A stretch of DNA of 64,000 nucleotides from DSVZ01 sp964568145 (GCA_964568145.1 CAZMOZ010000005.1:124001-188000); one strand, 5' to 3'. Positions 26,107-35,559 are shown, counted from the stretch's first letter. Numbers and translations: made by a program. Notes: generated from the sequence alone by a model not told the origin.

Positions 26107-27807
26107 TCAGGCCCGAAAGAGTTGCCCCATCTTCCGGCCGAGGATGCGTCCGGCCACGAGCAGGCTGGCGCACAGGATTGCCATGCCCACCACGCCCAGC
26201 GCGCAGGCCACCGCCGGGGCGTTGGGCTCGATGCGGCCCATCAGCGCGTAGATCATCTTCGTGATCGGGAAGTACTGTTCGCGCATCGCCAGGATCAGGC
26301 TGTCGCTCACCTCGAGCATGGCGAAGGCGAAGGTCAGGATGGTGCCCGCGACGAGGTTCGCCATCACCAGCGGCAGGGTGATCCGGCGCAGCGTGCGGAA
26401 CGGCGAGGCGCCGAGATTCGCGCTGGCCTCCTCGAGCGTGACGCTGGTCTGTTGAAAGCCGGCGTAGGCCGCGCGGACGATGTACGGCAGCCGCCGCACG
26501 CTGTAACTCACGACCAGCAGCAGCGTCGGGTTTTCGCGCGGGTTCAGCCACGCCACCGGGAAGTCAAACCCGGCCACGTAGCCAAACGCCAGCACCAGGC
26601 CCGGCAACGCCAGCGGCAGCATCGCCAGCGTGTCCAGCACCCCGGCGAACGGGATGCGCCGCCGGGTGAGCAGCCACGCGATCAGCACTCCCAGCACCAG
26701 GTCCAGGCCGGCGCTGAGGCTGGCGTAAAACAGGCTGTTCTGAATGCTGCGCGCGGTCAGGCCGTGGCCGAAGATTTCGCCGTAGTTGGCCAGCGTCCAG
26801 CGGTCCGGCAGCACGGAGAAGAACCAGCGTTCCGCCAGGCTTTGCGCCACCACCGCGGCGTGCGGCAGCAGCGCCAGCGCCAGCACGCCGCCGAAGCCCG
26901 TCCAGATCAGCGCGGTCTGGCGCCGTGACGCGCGCGATTCGGCGCCAGCGACCGGCCCCCGCGGGATCAGCTCGAAGCGCCGTCCGGCCAGCGCGCGCTT
27001 GGACACCGCGAAGAGCGCCAGCACCAGCATCAGCACGAAGACCACCAGCGCGTAGCCGCTCGGGTCGGTGTTCAACTCGGTGAGCGAGTCGAAAATCTGC
27101 ACCGGCACCACGCGCGAGAAACCGAAGATCAGCGGCGTGCCCAGGTCGGTGAAGGCCCAGATGAACACGATGATGGCCCCGGCGAACCAGCCCGGCAGGA
27201 TCAGCGGCGCCGTGACCGTGCGGAACAGCCGCCAGCCCCCCGCGCCCAGGTTCTGCGCCGCTTCGCGCAGCGTGGGGTCCACGTTGGCCATCGCGGCCGA
27301 GAGGTTGAGAAACATGATCGGATACAGGCTCAGCACCTGCAGGATCACGATGCCCCAGAACCCGCCCACACCCAGCCAGTCAATGGGCCGGTCCGCCGGC
27401 AGTACGCCCAGGTCCATCAAGGCCAGGTTCACCGAGCCGAACTTCGCGAGCAGTTGCTTGAGGCCGATCGCGCCCACGAAAGGCGGCATGATCATCGGCA
27501 CCAGGATGAGCCCGCCCAGCAGCGCCCTGCCGCGGAACTCGTAGCGCGTCATCCAGTGGGCCAGGGGCAACGCCAGCAGCGTGGTCGCGAAGGTGGTCAG
27601 CAGGGCGATGGCGAAACTGTTCCGCAACGCCTCGCGCAGCAGCGGGCTGGCCAGCAGGAAGCCGAAGTATGCAAAGGTGAATTCGCCGGCCGCGCCAAAC
27701 GCCCGGCGGAGCATGAAACTCACCGGGTAAAACAGAAACGCCGCGAAGAACGCCAGCAGCAGGCCCAGGAAGGCCAGCGTCCAGCGGTCAAGGTCATAGC
27801 GTTTCAT
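26107..27807 (-). CDS. double-domain ABC transporter permease, iron(III)/thiamine type
   Basis: About 566 residues with twelve predicted membrane helices in two homologous halves. The EAA-like loops are REAAQNLGAGGWRLFRTVTAPLILPG in the first half and EEASANLGASPFRTLRRITLPLVMAN in the second. Length and layout match the FbpB/ThiP/PotB-C fused permeases that import ferric iron, thiamine or phosphonate-like substrates. ATG 27807 begins MKRYDLDRWTLAFLGLLL; upstream codons are low-complexity. No ATPase or solute-binding protein is next to it, and repeats lie on both sides, so partners are elsewhere or lost. Confidence 0.9.
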   Translation of the reverse strand: MKRYDLDRWTLAFLGLLLAFFAAFLFYPVSFMLRRAFGAAGEFTFAYFGFLLASPLLREALRNSFAIALLTTFATTLLALPLAHWMTRYEFRGRALLGGLILVPMIMPPFVGAIGLKQLLAKFGSVNLALMDLGVLPADRPIDWLGVGGFWGIVILQVLSLYPIMFLNLSAAMANVDPTLREAAQNLGAGGWRLFRTVTAPLILPGWFAGAIIVFIWAFTDLGTPLIFGFSRVVPVQIFDSLTELNTDPSGYALVVFVLMLVLALFAVSKRALAGRRFELIPRGPVAGAESRASRRQTALIWTGFGGVLALALLPHAAVVAQSLAERWFFSVLPDRWTLANYGEIFGHGLTARSIQNSLFYASLSAGLDLVLGVLIAWLLTRRRIPFAGVLDTLAMLPLALPGLVLAFGYVAGFDFPVAWLNPRENPTLLLVVSYSVRRLPYIVRAAYAGFQQTSVTLEEASANLGASPFRTLRRITLPLVMANLVAGTILTFAFAMLEVSDSLILAMREQYFPITKMIYALMGRIEPNAPAVACALGVVGMAILCASLLVAGRILGRKMGQLFRA

Positions 27808-27872
27808 GCCCCGGCGCAGACTAGGCGGCGCCGGGTCGCCTGGCGAGCCTCCTCCATGCCGTTGACCGGCGC

Positions 27873-28143
27873 GGGCGCATCTCACTTTCCTGCTTTTTTG
27901 CAGCCGGTGGAAACGACCGGACGCTGCCGTAGAGGGTGGCTTTCCGCCAATGGAGGTAGGTCACCCCTCGCTGAGGGGCGACAAGTCCGGCCCCTGAGCC
28001 AGGGGCCGGCTACCTGACACCTGAGCCCGCGCTTCCCGCTTTCTGGTTTTCTGAATTTCGGCTTTGCCTCAAACTCCGCCGGACCAGGAAGCCGGCCACC
28101 ACCCCGGCAGATGATCCTGACTGCGCGAAATTGAGATCCGCCC
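27873..28143. repeat. 271-base MITE-like element with terminal inverted repeats
   Basis: This is the clearest family B copy. The left end GGGCGCATCTCACTTTC and right end GAAATTGAGATCCGCCC match as inverted repeats at 15 of 17 positions. Inside are TTTTTTGCAGCCGGTGGAAACG, the two family C hairpins (27960-28010) and no coding sequence. The remaining bases up to 28286 show nothing else. Confidence 0.82.
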
Positions 28144-28286
28144 TCAGCGCTGTTTCGACACCAGCTCCGGCCGCGGCGGCGAACGGCAAACATCCCATTG
28201 GAGGCACACAGCGTTGCCGCCGACACGGCGGCGGGGCGCTGGGGCAGCGGTTTGGACAGGAGCCGCCGGTCCGCTAGTTTGCGGCC

Positions 28287-29087
28287 GTGCGGAAACTGGA
28301 TCGTAACCACGGCGCTTACCACGGCGAGACCATCGAGATCGAGTCGGTGCTCGCCCGGGTGCTCGCCGCGGCGCGCCGGCACGGCTGGAGCGTCGAGGCG
28401 CTGCCCGTGGCCGGGGTGGGGGAGTTGTACACGCTGCAACGCCGGCCCGTGATTCGCGGGGGCGACGGCGAAACGGCCCGGCGGATTTACCTTTCGACCG
28501 GTGTTCACGGAGACGAACCGGCCGGGCCGCTGGCGCTGGGTGAGTTGCTGTCCGGGAACTGCTGGCCACCGAAGGCCGAGTTGTGGGCGTGCCCGTGTTT
28601 GAACCCCACCGGTTTCCCGCTGAACCGTCGCGAAAACGCCGCCGGCATGGACCTGAACCGCGATTACCGCGACCGCCGCACACCGGAGGTTCGCGCCCAC
28701 ACCGCCTGGCTGGAACGCCAGCCGCGCTTCGACCTGGCGATCTGCCTGCACGAGGACTGGGAGTCGCACGGATTTTACCTCTACGAACTTAATCCCGACG
28801 GCCAGCCCTCGGCGGCGGAGCGGGTGATCGCGGCTGTGGCGGCGGTCTGCCCGATTGACCTGTCCTGCGAGATCGAAGGGCGTCCGGCGCGGGGCGGGAT
28901 CGTCAGGCCGGTGCCGGACCTCACCGGGCGACCCGACTGGCCGGAGGCCTTTTACCTGATGGCCCGAAAGACGCGGCACAGTTACACCCTCGAAGCGCCG
29001 TCGGACTTTCCGCTGGCGACGCGGGTGAACGCGCTGGCGACGGCGGTGAACGCGCTGCTCGCCGGTGAACGCGCTGCTCGCCGGTGA
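28287..29087 (+). CDS. M14-like zinc carboxypeptidase / succinylglutamate desuccinylase-type hydrolase
   Basis: A 266-residue cytoplasmic metal hydrolase. STGVHGDEPAGPLALGELL contains the HxxE zinc pair. ACPCLNPTGFPLNRRENAAGMDLNRDYRD has the family's NPxG and DLNRDY substrate-binding motifs. A later ICLHEDWESHGFYLYEL supplies the third histidine, and HSYTLEAPSDFPLATRV supplies a likely catalytic glutamate. GTG 28287 is the start. Near the C-terminus a 19-base unit (GTGAACGCGCTGCTCGCCG) is duplicated at 29046-29064 and 29065-29083. Because 19 is not a multiple of three, it has altered the last residues. Confidence 0.85.
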   Translation: MRKLDRNHGAYHGETIEIESVLARVLAAARRHGWSVEALPVAGVGELYTLQRRPVIRGGDGETARRIYLSTGVHGDEPAGPLALGELLSGNCWPPKAELWACPCLNPTGFPLNRRENAAGMDLNRDYRDRRTPEVRAHTAWLERQPRFDLAICLHEDWESHGFYLYELNPDGQPSAAERVIAAVAAVCPIDLSCEIEGRPARGGIVRPVPDLTGRPDWPEAFYLMARKTRHSYTLEAPSDFPLATRVNALATAVNALLAGERAARR

Positions 29088-29098
29088 ACGCGCGACGA

Positions 29099-29425
29099 GG
29101 ATGCATCTCAATTCCGTGCCGGCTGCGGGCGGGCAGTAATGGCCCGGGCGACCTCGCCAGGGGCCGTGCCGCGGGCGCCCCCCACGAGCCGCGGTCCGAC
29201 GACCTTAGTCCAACAGGTCAGGGCTCGACGGAGTCTCGCCCCACCGGCGCGGCCTGCGGCCGCGAAATCCGAATTCCGAAATCCGGGCACCTCGGACCCC
29301 GCACCTCGGGCCTCGCACCCCGATCCGGCATCTGGCATCCGCTTCCCTCGAACCACAGGCCCCAAGCCTCGAACCCCAACACAACTGGGCTCGACGGAGT
29401 CTCGCCCCAACCGGCCACGACCGGA
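29099..29425. repeat. repeat cluster, families B and D
   Basis: It starts with the family B-like terminus GGATGCATCTCAATTCC and has the GGCGACCTCGCC phrase. It then carries two copies of the GGGCTCGACGGAGTCTCG motif (about 29221 and 29389) enclosing heptamer runs such as CCGAAATCCGAATTCCGAAATCC and CCTCGAACCAC. No gene lies between 29088 and 29511. Confidence 0.75.
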
Positions 29426-29511
29426 CCGGCACAGTAGTGAGGCGCGCCCGCGCGGCGGTGCGTGGCGCGCAAACTGTTGCGGAGGGCCGGGCCGGCCGCT
29501 AGAGTGCCGCC

Positions 29512-29640
29512 ATGGTCAATTTGACTCGTCAGGAGCAGTGGGTGCTCGCCGGGGTGTTGAGCCTGCTGCTGGTGGGGCTGGCCGTGAAGGCGTGGCGCAC
29601 GGCGCATCCACCCGCGCCGGTGCCGGCGGCTGGGCGTTGA
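29512..29640 (+). CDS. small single-helix membrane protein
   Basis: A 42-codon frame (MVNLTRQEQWVLAGVLSLLLV, then GLAVKAWRTAHPPAP) with one transmembrane helix followed by a basic and proline-rich tail. It resembles the N-terminal anchor of ComEA-type proteins but has no helix-hairpin-helix part. ATG 29512 lies five bases before the start of the stop-to-start junction with the next gene: the stop at 29640 is six bases from ATG 29646, which suggests co-translation. Function unknown. Confidence 0.6.
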   Translation: MVNLTRQEQWVLAGVLSLLLVGLAVKAWRTAHPPAPVPAAGR

Positions 29641-29645
29641 AATCC

Positions 29646-30074
29646 ATGCAGCCCCAAAGTTTTGAAGTTGTTCTCGATCGGATCCTCAACGAGGACCCGC
29701 GATATCACCGGGATGCCTACTTTTTCCTGCGCGAGGCGTTGGACTACACCCAGCGCGCGATCAGCAAGGCCAACCAGGGCAAGCTGCGCCACGTGTCCGG
29801 TCAGGAACTCCTGGCCGGCATCCGCGCTTACGCGCTCCAGCAGTACGGTCCGATGACGCTCCTGTTGTTGAACGAATGGGGGGTGCGTCGCTGCGAGGAC
29901 TTTGGCGAGCTGGTGTTCAACCTGGTGGACGCCGGCGTGCTGAGCAAGACCGAGACCGACAGCCGGGCGGACTTCGCGAGCGGCTACGACTTCGAGGAGG
30001 CGTTTTGCAAGCCGTTCCTGCCCAGCCAACCCCGGCGCCGGGCCGACCTGCCGTCCACCTCGCCCGCCGCCTGA
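29646..30074 (+). CDS. Minf_1886-type conserved protein of Planctomycetes/Verrucomicrobia
   Basis: A 142-residue soluble protein. The features MQPQSFEVVLDRILNEDPRY, AYFFLREALDYT, VSGQELLAGIRAYALQQYGP, VRRCEDFGELVFNLVDAGVLSKTETDSRADF and GYDFEEAFCKPF are those of the Minf_1886 family, which is restricted to the PVC group as far as I know. This is one of the better taxonomic clues in the window. The biochemical role is not known. Confidence 0.9.
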   Translation: MQPQSFEVVLDRILNEDPRYHRDAYFFLREALDYTQRAISKANQGKLRHVSGQELLAGIRAYALQQYGPMTLLLLNEWGVRRCEDFGELVFNLVDAGVLSKTETDSRADFASGYDFEEAFCKPFLPSQPRRRADLPSTSPAA

Positions 30075-30096
30075 CTGGCGGGATTGCGCTTTGCCG

Positions 30097-32661
30097 ATGA
30101 ATTCATCCTCCGTGCGCCCGGTGTCGTCGCCGCCCGTGACCAACCTGCCCGCCGTGCCGCCGGGCGTCCGGCTAGTGACACTCGATCATGGCCTCACGCT
30201 CATCGTGCGGGAAGACGCCAGTGCGCCGGTGGTTTCGACCCAGGCGTGGTGCCGCTCCGGCAGCATTCACGAGGACCGCTGGCTGGGCGCGGGCCTGTCG
30301 CACGTGCTCGAGCACATGCTCTTCAAAGGCACCACCACCCGGCCGGGCAGCCGGATTGACCAGGAGGTGCAGGAGGCCGGTGGCGCCATGAACGCCTACA
30401 CCTCGTTCGACCGGACGGTGTACTGGATCAACGCGCCCGACACCGGCGCGACCGTGGCCCTGGACATCCTTGCGGACATCATGCAGCACGCCACGCTCCC
30501 CGAGGACGAGTTGGCGAAGGAGATGGATGTCATCCGTCGCGAGATGGACATGTGCCACGACGACCCGGCGCGGCATTCCAGCCAGCGGTTGTTCGAGACC
30601 GCCTACACCGCCAGCCCGTACCGGTACACGATCATCGGCTACCCGGACATCTTCAACCAGCTCCAGCGCGCGGACGTGGTCGCGTACTACCAGGCGAAAT
30701 ACGCGCCGAACAACCTGTTTTTCGTGGTGGTGGGCAACGTGTCGGCCGATGCGGTGATCGAGCAGTTGCGCGCGGCGTTCGCCCAGGCCAGGGCCCGGCC
30801 GCTGCCGCCGGTGGCCCTGCCCTCCGAGCCCCGGCAGGTCGCGCCGCGCGAAGTGTTCGAGGAAGGTTCGGTGGAGCTGGCCAACATGCATTTCGCCTGG
30901 CACATCCCGGAAGTGCGGCATCCCGACGTGCCGGTGCTCGATGTGCTGGCCGGCCTGCTGGGCAACGGCCGCAGTTCGCGCCTCTTCCAGCAGGTGCGCG
31001 AGCGGCGCGGACTGGTCACCGCGGTGGATTCCTGGACGTACAGTCCCGGTGGCGAAGGTTTGTTTGGCGTGAGCGCGACGTGCGAGGCGGACAAGTTCAC
31101 GGAGGCGAACAGCGCCTTGCTGGCCGAAATCGAGCGGTTGCAGCAAGACCTGGTGGGCCGGCCCGAACTCACCAAGGCGATCAAGCAGTTCGTCGCCGCC
31201 ACGCTGGCCACGCGCAAGACCATGCAGGGCCAGGCCCAGGACTTGGGCGGAAGCTGGCTCGCGGCCGGCGACCTCAACTTCTCGGCCCGCTACCTCGAGC
31301 GGGTGAAGGCCGTGACGACCGAGGATTTGCAGCGCGTGGCGCGCGCGTACCTGACGCCCGAGAACCGCACGCATTACGCGCTGCTGCCCAAAGGCCGGGC
31401 GCCGCGGGCGGTCGGAGCGGTGAGCGCGGCGGCCGAACGCCCGGTTTCGCTGGTTACGTTGCCCAACAGGCTGCGCTTGTTGCTGAAGGCGGACGCCCGG
31501 CTGCCGTTTGTGGAATTCCGGCTCGTCCTGCTCGGCGGCGTGCTCACCGAAACCCCGGAAACCAACGGCGTGAGCCAGTTGCTGGCGCGGATGTTGATGC
31601 AAGGCACCACCCGCCGCACCGCCGAGGAGGTCGCCAGCACCATCGAGTCGGTCGGCGGCAGCCTCGACACGTACAGCGGCAACAACAGCTTCGGCGTCAG
31701 CGCCGAGGTTTTGCGCGAGGATTTCGAGTTGGGCCTCGAGTTGCTGGCCGAGGTGCTGTCGCAGCCGGCCTTCCCGGCGGAAGCGCTCGAGCGCGAACGC
31801 CAGATGCAACTGGCCGCCATCCGCGCCCAGAAGGATCAGCTCCTGCCCACCGCGTTCCGGGCCATGCGCCGGCGGTTGTTCGGCGAAGCGGGTTACGGTC
31901 TGGATCTCCTGGGCACGGAAGCCAGCGTGAGCCGGTTGATCGTGGACGACCTGCGGCGCAGCCACGGCCGGCTGGTCAGCCCGGACCGCGCGGTGCTGGC
32001 CGTGTACGGCGATATTGACCCGGAGGCGGTGAGCGCGGCGGTGGCCCGCATGTTGGGCGGCTGGCCGCGCGCGACGGGTGGCGAAACCCCGGCGCCGGTT
32101 CCGGGCGGGTCCGGCCGGGTGACCGAACCGGCCGACAAGAAACAGGCCGTGCTGGTGATGGGTTTTCCGGGAACCACGATGGCCAGCCCGGACCGCCACG
32201 CCCTCGAATTGATCCAGGAGGCGTGCAGCGATCTGGGGTCGCGGCTGTTTCTGCGTGTGCGCGACCGGCTGGGGCTGGCGTACTTCGTGGGCGCGCAGCA
32301 TTTCCCGGGGCTGACGCCGGGGTACTTCGCGTTTTATGCTGGCACGGCGCCGGAGCAGGCGGCGCGGGTGGAGGCGGAGTTGCTGGCCGAGGCGGCGGCG
32401 CTGCGAGCCGCGGGGCTGACGTCCGAAGAGCTCAAGCGCGCCCAGGCCAAGGTGCTCGGCCAGAAGAAAATCGCGCGGCAGGACCTGGGCAGCCTGGCCA
32501 TGACCCAGGCGCTGGACGAGCTGTACGGCCTGGGCTACGCCAACACCGACGCCGAGGACGCGCGCTTCGCCGCGGTGACCGTCGAGCAGACGCAGGCTGT
32601 GGCGGCCAAGTATCTCCGCCCCGAAGCCGCGGTGGTGACGGTGGTGAGCCCGGCGGCGTGA
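30097..32661 (+). CDS. M16-family zinc metalloprotease with two peptidase domains
   Basis: An 854-residue pitrilysin-like protease. The N-terminal unit carries the inverted zinc motif HVLEH (His69, Glu72, His73) with the third ligand Glu149 in IRREMDM at the expected spacing. M16_C segments follow (YTIIGYPDIFNQLQRADVVAYY, LDVLAGLLGNGRSSRLFQQVRERRGL). The C-terminal unit repeats the fold without the motif (NGVSQLLARMLMQGTTRRTAEE) and ends with ACSDLGSRLFLRVRDRLGLAYFVG, so it is the inactive half of an active/inactive clamshell. No signal peptide is evident. ATG 30097 is chosen over an upstream TTG. Confidence 0.94.
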   Translation: MNSSSVRPVSSPPVTNLPAVPPGVRLVTLDHGLTLIVREDASAPVVSTQAWCRSGSIHEDRWLGAGLSHVLEHMLFKGTTTRPGSRIDQEVQEAGGAMNAYTSFDRTVYWINAPDTGATVALDILADIMQHATLPEDELAKEMDVIRREMDMCHDDPARHSSQRLFETAYTASPYRYTIIGYPDIFNQLQRADVVAYYQAKYAPNNLFFVVVGNVSADAVIEQLRAAFAQARARPLPPVALPSEPRQVAPREVFEEGSVELANMHFAWHIPEVRHPDVPVLDVLAGLLGNGRSSRLFQQVRERRGLVTAVDSWTYSPGGEGLFGVSATCEADKFTEANSALLAEIERLQQDLVGRPELTKAIKQFVAATLATRKTMQGQAQDLGGSWLAAGDLNFSARYLERVKAVTTEDLQRVARAYLTPENRTHYALLPKGRAPRAVGAVSAAAERPVSLVTLPNRLRLLLKADARLPFVEFRLVLLGGVLTETPETNGVSQLLARMLMQGTTRRTAEEVASTIESVGGSLDTYSGNNSFGVSAEVLREDFELGLELLAEVLSQPAFPAEALERERQMQLAAIRAQKDQLLPTAFRAMRRRLFGEAGYGLDLLGTEASVSRLIVDDLRRSHGRLVSPDRAVLAVYGDIDPEAVSAAVARMLGGWPRATGGETPAPVPGGSGRVTEPADKKQAVLVMGFPGTTMASPDRHALELIQEACSDLGSRLFLRVRDRLGLAYFVGAQHFPGLTPGYFAFYAGTAPEQAARVEAELLAEAAALRAAGLTSEELKRAQAKVLGQKKIARQDLGSLAMTQALDELYGLGYANTDAEDARFAAVTVEQTQAVAAKYLRPEAAVVTVVSPAA

Positions 32662-32764
32662 GTTGGTTTCAGGCTTCCATCAAGCGAAGCGGCCGGTTGC
32701 CGCGTTGGCAGCAGACGCCCAATACGCCAGGAACAGGCATCCCATTACGATGCGCTCCTGATTC

Positions 32765-33646
32765 TCAGCGGTGTTTGCGCCGCCAGATCGCGAAACTGAT
32801 CAGCCCCAGGCCGGCGAGCAGCGCGTAATCCCGCGGTTCCGGAATGACAAGGCGCGAACTCGCGGTCGTCGGACCGGTGAGCGTGATGGGGCCAAACGGC
32901 GGGTCTTGCGACTCGTCCACGACCGCACCACTGAGATCAGCGGTGGAGTCGAAGCTGTCGATCACGGTTCCGTCGGGCAGCGTGATGAACGTCCGGTTCG
33001 CGTCACCCACGGTGTGGGAAACCAAGGTGAACTTGATCTTGTCGTTCTCCGGGCCGCCGCCAAGGCTGACGCCCAGCGGGATCTCGATCGTGAAGTGCCC
33101 GATGTACGGCGCGGATGATGGAGGCGGGATCAGTCCGAAGTTGGGCACGGCGGGATCGGCTGGGGCGAGGTAGAAATTCTCCATGTGCGCGGGGCCGTTG
33201 TTGGGAAACGTCAGCGATACACCGTCGGTCGGCCCACCGCCGAAATTCACCGCCGGGTCCACGTCTGTGACCGTGATGTCGAAAAACACGTCGAAAAAGC
33301 TCTGGACGAAGAACTGTTCGCCCGGCTGGGGTGTGCCAGCGGGCGCCCCCAGGGCGAAAACCTCGTTTTGGGCAAACTGACCGGCGTAGGCCCTGCCTTT
33401 CGAGGCCAGGGCTGCCGACTCCCCGATGTGAATCTCCGTCAGGATGGGGCCCCAGCCCGGTCCCAAGGGCAGGAGGGCCTGTCCGTTCAGGTCCATGCTG
33501 GTCAGTTCGGTGTCCCATTGGAACTGGACGGGGAATTCGGTTTTCGCCAGCAAAGCCGGCAGCATACCGGCGGTCAGGCAGACGCAGGCAAGGCGGGAAG
33601 TGACACGCCCGGCGTTGCCCGGGCGGGACTGTAAGGTCGTTTTCAT
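32765..33646 (-). CDS. PEP-CTERM-anchored secreted protein
   Basis: A 293-residue exported protein. The signal segment SRLACVCLTAGMLPALLA follows a basic start. The central 230 residues are beta-rich and acidic (FQWDTELTSMDLNGQALLPLG, DVFFDITVTDVDPAVNFGGG, FTIEIPLGVSLGGGPENDK) without a recognised domain. The C-terminus VIPEPRDYALLAGLGLISFAIWRRKHR is a complete PEP-CTERM signal: the PEP motif, one hydrophobic helix and a basic tail. Such proteins are processed by exosortase in exopolysaccharide-producing Gram-negatives. No exosortase gene is in the window. Confidence 0.9.
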   Translation of the reverse strand: MKTTLQSRPGNAGRVTSRLACVCLTAGMLPALLAKTEFPVQFQWDTELTSMDLNGQALLPLGPGWGPILTEIHIGESAALASKGRAYAGQFAQNEVFALGAPAGTPQPGEQFFVQSFFDVFFDITVTDVDPAVNFGGGPTDGVSLTFPNNGPAHMENFYLAPADPAVPNFGLIPPPSSAPYIGHFTIEIPLGVSLGGGPENDKIKFTLVSHTVGDANRTFITLPDGTVIDSFDSTADLSGAVVDESQDPPFGPITLTGPTTASSRLVIPEPRDYALLAGLGLISFAIWRRKHR

Positions 33647-33783
33647 GGGTTGTGGTTTGGGTTGTTGGTGGCTGATTGCGGACACTAATTGCACCAGAAG
33701 ATGATGTTGTCAAACTGCGCCGGAATGCCCTTGCCCGCAGCATTGCCGGAGCGCACGGCTTGGCGGTAGCCTGACGCCCGGCG

Positions 33784-35559
33784 ATGACTCGCTTGACCAT
33801 GAAATCCTGGAACCTCCTGAACTCCTGCCTGGCCGCCGGCGTCCTGCTGGCGGGTTCTTCACGGGCGGAAACCGCGGCCGAGCGCGAGCAGCGCATGGCG
33901 TGGTTCAACGAAGCCCGCTTCGGCCTGTTCATCCACTGGGGCGTCTATGCCGTGCCGGCCGGCGAGTGGCGGGGCCGGACGAACTACGGCGAATGGTTCA
34001 TCGAGGAGACCAAGATGCCGGTCAGCCAGTACGAACAGTTCGCCAAACAGTTCAACCCGGCGAAGTTCAACGCGCGCGACTGGGCCCGCCTGGCGCGCGA
34101 GGCCGGCATGAAGTATCTGGTCATCACCTCGAAGCACCACGATGGCTTCGCGCTGTGGGACTCGAAGGTCAGTGACTGGGACATCATGGCCACGCCGTTC
34201 CAGCGCGACATCCTCAAGGAACTGGCGGAAGCCTGCCGCGCCGAGGGCATCCGCTTCTGCCTGTACCACTCGATCATGGACTGGCATCACCCGGATTGGG
34301 GCACGCGCCGCCCGTGGAACGACAAGGCCCCCGCCACACCGCCCGACATGGACCGCTTCGTCACCTACCTGAAGGCGCAACTCCGGGAACTGCTCACCGG
34401 CTACGGCCCGCTGGGCATCCTGTGGTTTGACGGCGAGTGGGAATCGCCCTGGACGCACGAGCGCGGTGTGGACCTGTACTGGTTTGTCCGCAACCTCCAG
34501 CCGCCGATCATCGTCAACAACCGCGTCGGCAAGGGCCGCGCCGGCATGTCGGGCATGGACCAGGGCCAGGGTGTGGGCGATTACGGCACGCCGGAGCAGG
34601 AAATCCCGGCCACGGGCTTCGGCCCCGGCGTGTACTGGGAATCGTGCATGACCATGAACAACCACTGGGGCTACAACCGGCACGACCAGAACTGGAAATC
34701 CACCACCACGCTGGTGCGCAACCTCATTGACTGCGCCAGCAAGGGCGGCAACTACCTGCTCAACGTCGGCCCCACCGCCGAAGGCCTGTTCCCCGAAGCC
34801 AGCGTCCAGCGTCTGCGCGAGATCGGCGACTGGATGAAGCTCAACAGCGAGGCCATCTACGACACCACCGCCAGCCCGTTCAAGAAACTGGCGTGGGGAC
34901 GCGCCACGCAAAAGCCCGGCAAGCTGTTCCTGCACGTCTTTGACTGGCCCGCCGACGGCCGCCTGCGCGTGCCGCTCGCCAGCCCGGTCGAGTCTGCCTG
35001 GCTGCTGGCCCAGCCAGACCGCAAGCTGACCTGCACGCGAAGCGAGGAGGAGGGGTTGACCGTAACGCTGCCGGCCGCCTCGCCCACGCCTCATGCCGGG
35101 GTGGTGGTGCTGGAGATTCGCGGCGCCCCGCAGGTGCTGGCCACGGCTGGCGCGATCCGGCAGGCGGCGGACGGCTCGCTCACGTTGACCGCAGCCGACG
35201 CCGAGCTGGTCGGCCACGCGGTCAAGCTGGAAACCAAGGATGGCGTGCCCAACATCGGTTTCTGGACCGACGCCCGCGATTTCATCCAGTGGCCGGTCGT
35301 GATCCGCCGCGCGGGCACGTTTTCCATCGAAGCCACCTACGCCTGCGATCCCGCGTCCGGCGGCGCGGAAGTGGCCCTGGTCATCGGCGACGCGGAGGCC
35401 GGTGCCATCGTGCAGCCGACCGCCTCGTGGAACGACTTCCAGACGGCCAACGTGGGTCAGATCACGGTGAGCCAACCCGGCCAGTACACCGCGGTGGTGA
35501 AGGCGAAATCCAAGCCCGGCCAGGGCGTGGTGAACCTGCGCACGTTGGTGCTGCGCTGA
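33784..35559 (+). CDS. secreted alpha-L-fucosidase, GH29
   Basis: A 591-residue exported fucosidase. The leader SWNLLNSCLAAGVLLAGSSRA is a signal peptide. The barrel shows ARFGLFIHWGVYAVPAGEW, YLVITSKHHDGFALWDS, CLYHSIMDWHHPDW, GILWFDGEWE (nucleophile Asp), WESCMTMNNHWGYN and GGNYLLNVGPTAEG. A C-terminal module of about 150 residues (VLATAGAIRQAADGSLTLTAAD to LRTLVLR) resembles a beta-sandwich accessory domain. An alternative ATG at 33799 would remove five residues. It differs from the fucosidase at 7903, whose accessory domain is F5/8-like, so the two probably act on different linkages. Confidence 0.94.
   Translation: MTRLTMKSWNLLNSCLAAGVLLAGSSRAETAAEREQRMAWFNEARFGLFIHWGVYAVPAGEWRGRTNYGEWFIEETKMPVSQYEQFAKQFNPAKFNARDWARLAREAGMKYLVITSKHHDGFALWDSKVSDWDIMATPFQRDILKELAEACRAEGIRFCLYHSIMDWHHPDWGTRRPWNDKAPATPPDMDRFVTYLKAQLRELLTGYGPLGILWFDGEWESPWTHERGVDLYWFVRNLQPPIIVNNRVGKGRAGMSGMDQGQGVGDYGTPEQEIPATGFGPGVYWESCMTMNNHWGYNRHDQNWKSTTTLVRNLIDCASKGGNYLLNVGPTAEGLFPEASVQRLREIGDWMKLNSEAIYDTTASPFKKLAWGRATQKPGKLFLHVFDWPADGRLRVPLASPVESAWLLAQPDRKLTCTRSEEEGLTVTLPAASPTPHAGVVVLEIRGAPQVLATAGAIRQAADGSLTLTAADAELVGHAVKLETKDGVPNIGFWTDARDFIQWPVVIRRAGTFSIEATYACDPASGGAEVALVIGDAEAGAIVQPTASWNDFQTANVGQITVSQPGQYTAVVKAKSKPGQGVVNLRTLVLR

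Noticed and set aside
28146..28286. tRNA or small RNA gene
   Set aside because: No cloverleaf or TTCGA-type T-arm with a matching acceptor stem could be drawn here or in the other gaps.
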